64,000 bases of DNA, taken from positions 1-64,000 of the forward strand of contig NZ_WRXO01000017.1 of NCBI RefSeq assembly GCF_009758125.1, given 5' to 3'. Under the pieces are notes generated by a model. The model saw nothing but the letters and a program-made list of their open reading frames with translations. It had not been told where the DNA came from and did not search any database. The first letter of the stretch is position 1, and each line of letters begins with the position of its first letter. This document shows positions 62,194 through 64,000 of this stretch, one piece after another. Source of the stretch: Chitinophaga oryziterrae (lineage in GTDB: Bacteria > Bacteroidota > Bacteroidia > Chitinophagales > Chitinophagaceae). Made by a program: the position numbers and the translations under genes.

Positions 62194-62859
62194 ATGTCAG
62201 TTCAACTTCATCAAACAATCATCCGGATGCCGGAAATTAAACTGGTCACACGGGATGCACATAAACTCAGAGGATTTCTGGGTAATTTATTTAAAGAAGA
62301 ATCTCCTTTGCTCCATAATCACCTGGAGTCCGGTCAATTGCTGTATCATTATCCTATGGTACAGTATAAAGTACTAAAAGGCATACCAACTTTGGTAGGC
62401 ATTAATGACGGGGCTGATTTACTGATGCAACTTTTCATGAGGATCAAAATGCTGGAAATTGATGGTGAACATTATCCGGTACTGTCTAAGAATATAGAAA
62501 ACAGTCAGATATCGATGGGGCTTTCAGAAGATTTACATGCTTACAGATTTGAGACTTTGTGGATGGCATTAAATCAGAAGAATTATACTGACTATTTAAC
62601 CGAAGATGAAACACAGCGCTCCAGGCATTTAAAATCATTACTGGTTGGCAATATCCTGAGTTTCTGCAAAGCAGCCAATTATCTTGTAGAAGGTCCTATT
62701 ATGGCTAATTTAAAAATCACCGGGCAGAAAGAAACCAGGTTTAAGAATAATGCGATGCTCGCATTTGAAGCTGAATTTGTTACTAATATGCTGCTCCCGG
62801 ATGCAATTGGGCTAGGGAAACAAACTTCCCGTGGATTTGGAACTATAATAAAGATATGA
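62194..62859 (+). CDS. cas6: Cas6 crRNA endonuclease (Cas6b-like)
   Basis: The 221-residue protein resembles the Cas6b family: HKLRGFLGNLFKEESPLLHNH and MVQYKVLKGIPTLVGIN in the N-terminal domain, and a glycine-rich RNA-binding loop GLGKQTSRGFGTI at the C terminus. It cuts the repeat RNA to make crRNA. In type I-B operons cas6 is usually first; here it stands between cas3 and cas1, where cas4 is normally found, and the Cys clusters of Cas4 are absent. Confidence 0.85.
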   Translation: MSVQLHQTIIRMPEIKLVTRDAHKLRGFLGNLFKEESPLLHNHLESGQLLYHYPMVQYKVLKGIPTLVGINDGADLLMQLFMRIKMLEIDGEHYPVLSKNIENSQISMGLSEDLHAYRFETLWMALNQKNYTDYLTEDETQRSRHLKSLLVGNILSFCKAANYLVEGPIMANLKITGQKETRFKNNAMLAFEAEFVTNMLLPDAIGLGKQTSRGFGTIIKI

Positions 62860-62862
62860 TCA

Positions 62863-63873
62863 ATGCAGATCTACCTTAACACATATGGAACTTACCTTCA
62901 TGTAAAGGATGAGATGTTCGAGATAAAGGTACCTTCTAAAGACGCAGTACCATCTAAACAACACATTGCTGCACATAAGATCAGTTCAATTATCATGTCT
63001 ACATCTGCATCTTTGAGTACAGATGCAGTGCGGCTTGCCCTTATGAATAATATTGATATTATATTCACGCATTCAGACGGGCATCCTATGGGACGTATAT
63101 GGCATAGTAAGTTGGGGAGTACCACGCGTATCAGGAAACGACAACTGGAGGCGAGTTTGAGTATTGAAGCTGTTAAATTCACGAAACTATGGATTGGAGA
63201 GAAAATAAACAATCAGCTTGAGTTTATTAAGGATTTAAAAAAACATCGTCCTCAGATGGCAGATTATCTCAATGACAAAATTGCGCGTATAGAGAATCTT
63301 CATCTATCCTTAAATAACTTACAAGCGGATAAGATTGAATTGTTAGCAGACACAATTCGTGGATTGGAAGGAACTGCCGGCCGTTTATATTTTGAAACGA
63401 TCAGTTATGTCCTGCCTCCCCAATACCAATATTCAGGTAGAAGTATGCGTCCTGCCAGGGATGCTTTTAATGTATTACTGAACTATGGGTTTGGCATTTT
63501 ATATTCCAGGGTAGAGAAATGTCTGATGATCGCAGGTCTTGACCCTTATGTTGGTTTCCTGCACAGGGATGATTATAATCAAAAAAGTATGGTATTCGAT
63601 TTTATTGAACCTTACAGGATTTTCGTGGAAACAACTGTATTCCGTTTATGCTCTGCTAAAAAAGTGAATAAAGCTCATACAGACGGAATTACAAATGGCA
63701 TTACACTCAATAAAGAAGGGAAAGAATTGCTTGTTACTGCATTAAACAATTACATGGAAGTTGAAACGATCCGTTATAAAGGGAGAAACCAGACAAGAGC
63801 CAATGCTATGCAGCAGGACGCCCATACTTTTGCTAACGAACTGATTAAATATGATAGCCTGGGTACTTTATGA
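62863..63873 (+). CDS. cas1: Cas1 integrase
   Basis: The 336-residue protein has all three Cas1 metal ligands: Glu169 in RGLEGTAGRLYF, His234 in GFLHRDDY and Glu249 in FDFIEPYR. With Cas2 it integrates new spacers. Start is 3 bases after cas6; the end overlaps the ATG of cas2 by 23 bases. Confidence 0.95.
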   Translation: MQIYLNTYGTYLHVKDEMFEIKVPSKDAVPSKQHIAAHKISSIIMSTSASLSTDAVRLALMNNIDIIFTHSDGHPMGRIWHSKLGSTTRIRKRQLEASLSIEAVKFTKLWIGEKINNQLEFIKDLKKHRPQMADYLNDKIARIENLHLSLNNLQADKIELLADTIRGLEGTAGRLYFETISYVLPPQYQYSGRSMRPARDAFNVLLNYGFGILYSRVEKCLMIAGLDPYVGFLHRDDYNQKSMVFDFIEPYRIFVETTVFRLCSAKKVNKAHTDGITNGITLNKEGKELLVTALNNYMEVETIRYKGRNQTRANAMQQDAHTFANELIKYDSLGTL

Positions 63874-64000
63874 TATTGAGAACGACAGCGTCCGTAATAA
63901 GGTTGCCAAATATTGCAAACAGGCAGGTTTGTATAGGGTTCAGTTTTCGGTATTTCTTGGTACTCTGGAGAAAAATCAGAAAGATACGTTACAACTACAG
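63851..64000 (+). CDS. cas2: Cas2, partial (runs off the window)
   Basis: From ATG 63851 the frame reads MIAWVLYDIENDSVRNKVAK and VQFSVFLGTLEKNQKD, the ferredoxin-like start of Cas2 with its YDI strand. Fifty codons are in the window and the stop is outside. It would be too short for an ORF caller that requires a stop, and it overlaps cas1. Confidence 0.9.
   Translation, partial: MIAWVLYDIENDSVRNKVAKYCKQAGLYRVQFSVFLGTLEKNQKDTLQLQ

Overview
The window looks like a chromosome segment of a Bacteroidota bacterium, most likely a Chitinophaga-type member of Chitinophagaceae. Supporting signs are -7 promoter boxes of the TAnnTTTG type (best at 21886, 23429, 50265 and 51471), weak ribosome binding sites, Bacteroidota-typical families (DUF4476, haem-binding/P460, GH78, GH16 and GH114 enzymes, DUF5009-type acyltransferase, DACNV sensor) and RHS polymorphic-toxin genes of the Bacteroidota style. 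No rRNA, tRNA or CRISPR repeats were seen.

Layout. Positions 1-390 hold a possible IS end and the promoter of an XRE regulator. Positions 860-15540 are a polymorphic-toxin scrapyard, almost all on the minus strand: three 5'-truncated RHS genes with different toxin tips, an orphan toxin tip, frameshifted or stop-broken tips, and a run of small immunity-like genes. No complete RHS gene with a secretion signal is present, so this reads as a reservoir of displaced tip/immunity cassettes. Positions 15850-29670 are ordinary housekeeping and polysaccharide genes: TetR regulator, GH16 glucanase, DACNV (diadenylate-cyclase-like) protein, pyruvate oxidase-type ThDP enzyme, KAS III enzyme, deaminase, ECF-like sigma factor, YhcH-type protein, cytochrome P460-like protein, acyltransferase, thioredoxin and alpha-L-rhamnosidase.

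Positions 29777-45927 hold the most unusual part: a tight five-gene minus-strand operon (S8 serine protease, a DUF6603-like protein, then very large proteins of 1104, 1836 and 622 residues). None has a signal peptide and four of the five have no function I can assign. ATGA overlaps show translational coupling, so the products probably act together. A plus-strand gene (48008) coding a protein with a duplicated beta-rich domain may be a partner. This is my candidate for an undescribed system.

Positions 46211-54000 carry an AlkB-like dioxygenase, DUF4476, GH114, and an XRE-pentapeptide regulator with an ABC exporter that looks acquired. At 54091 is a protein whose N terminus resembles leaders of contractile-injection cargo. 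The right end (56244-64000) is a type I-B CRISPR-Cas operon, cas8b-cas7-cas5-cas3-cas6-cas1-cas2, with no cas4; cas2 runs off the edge and the array is presumably beyond it.
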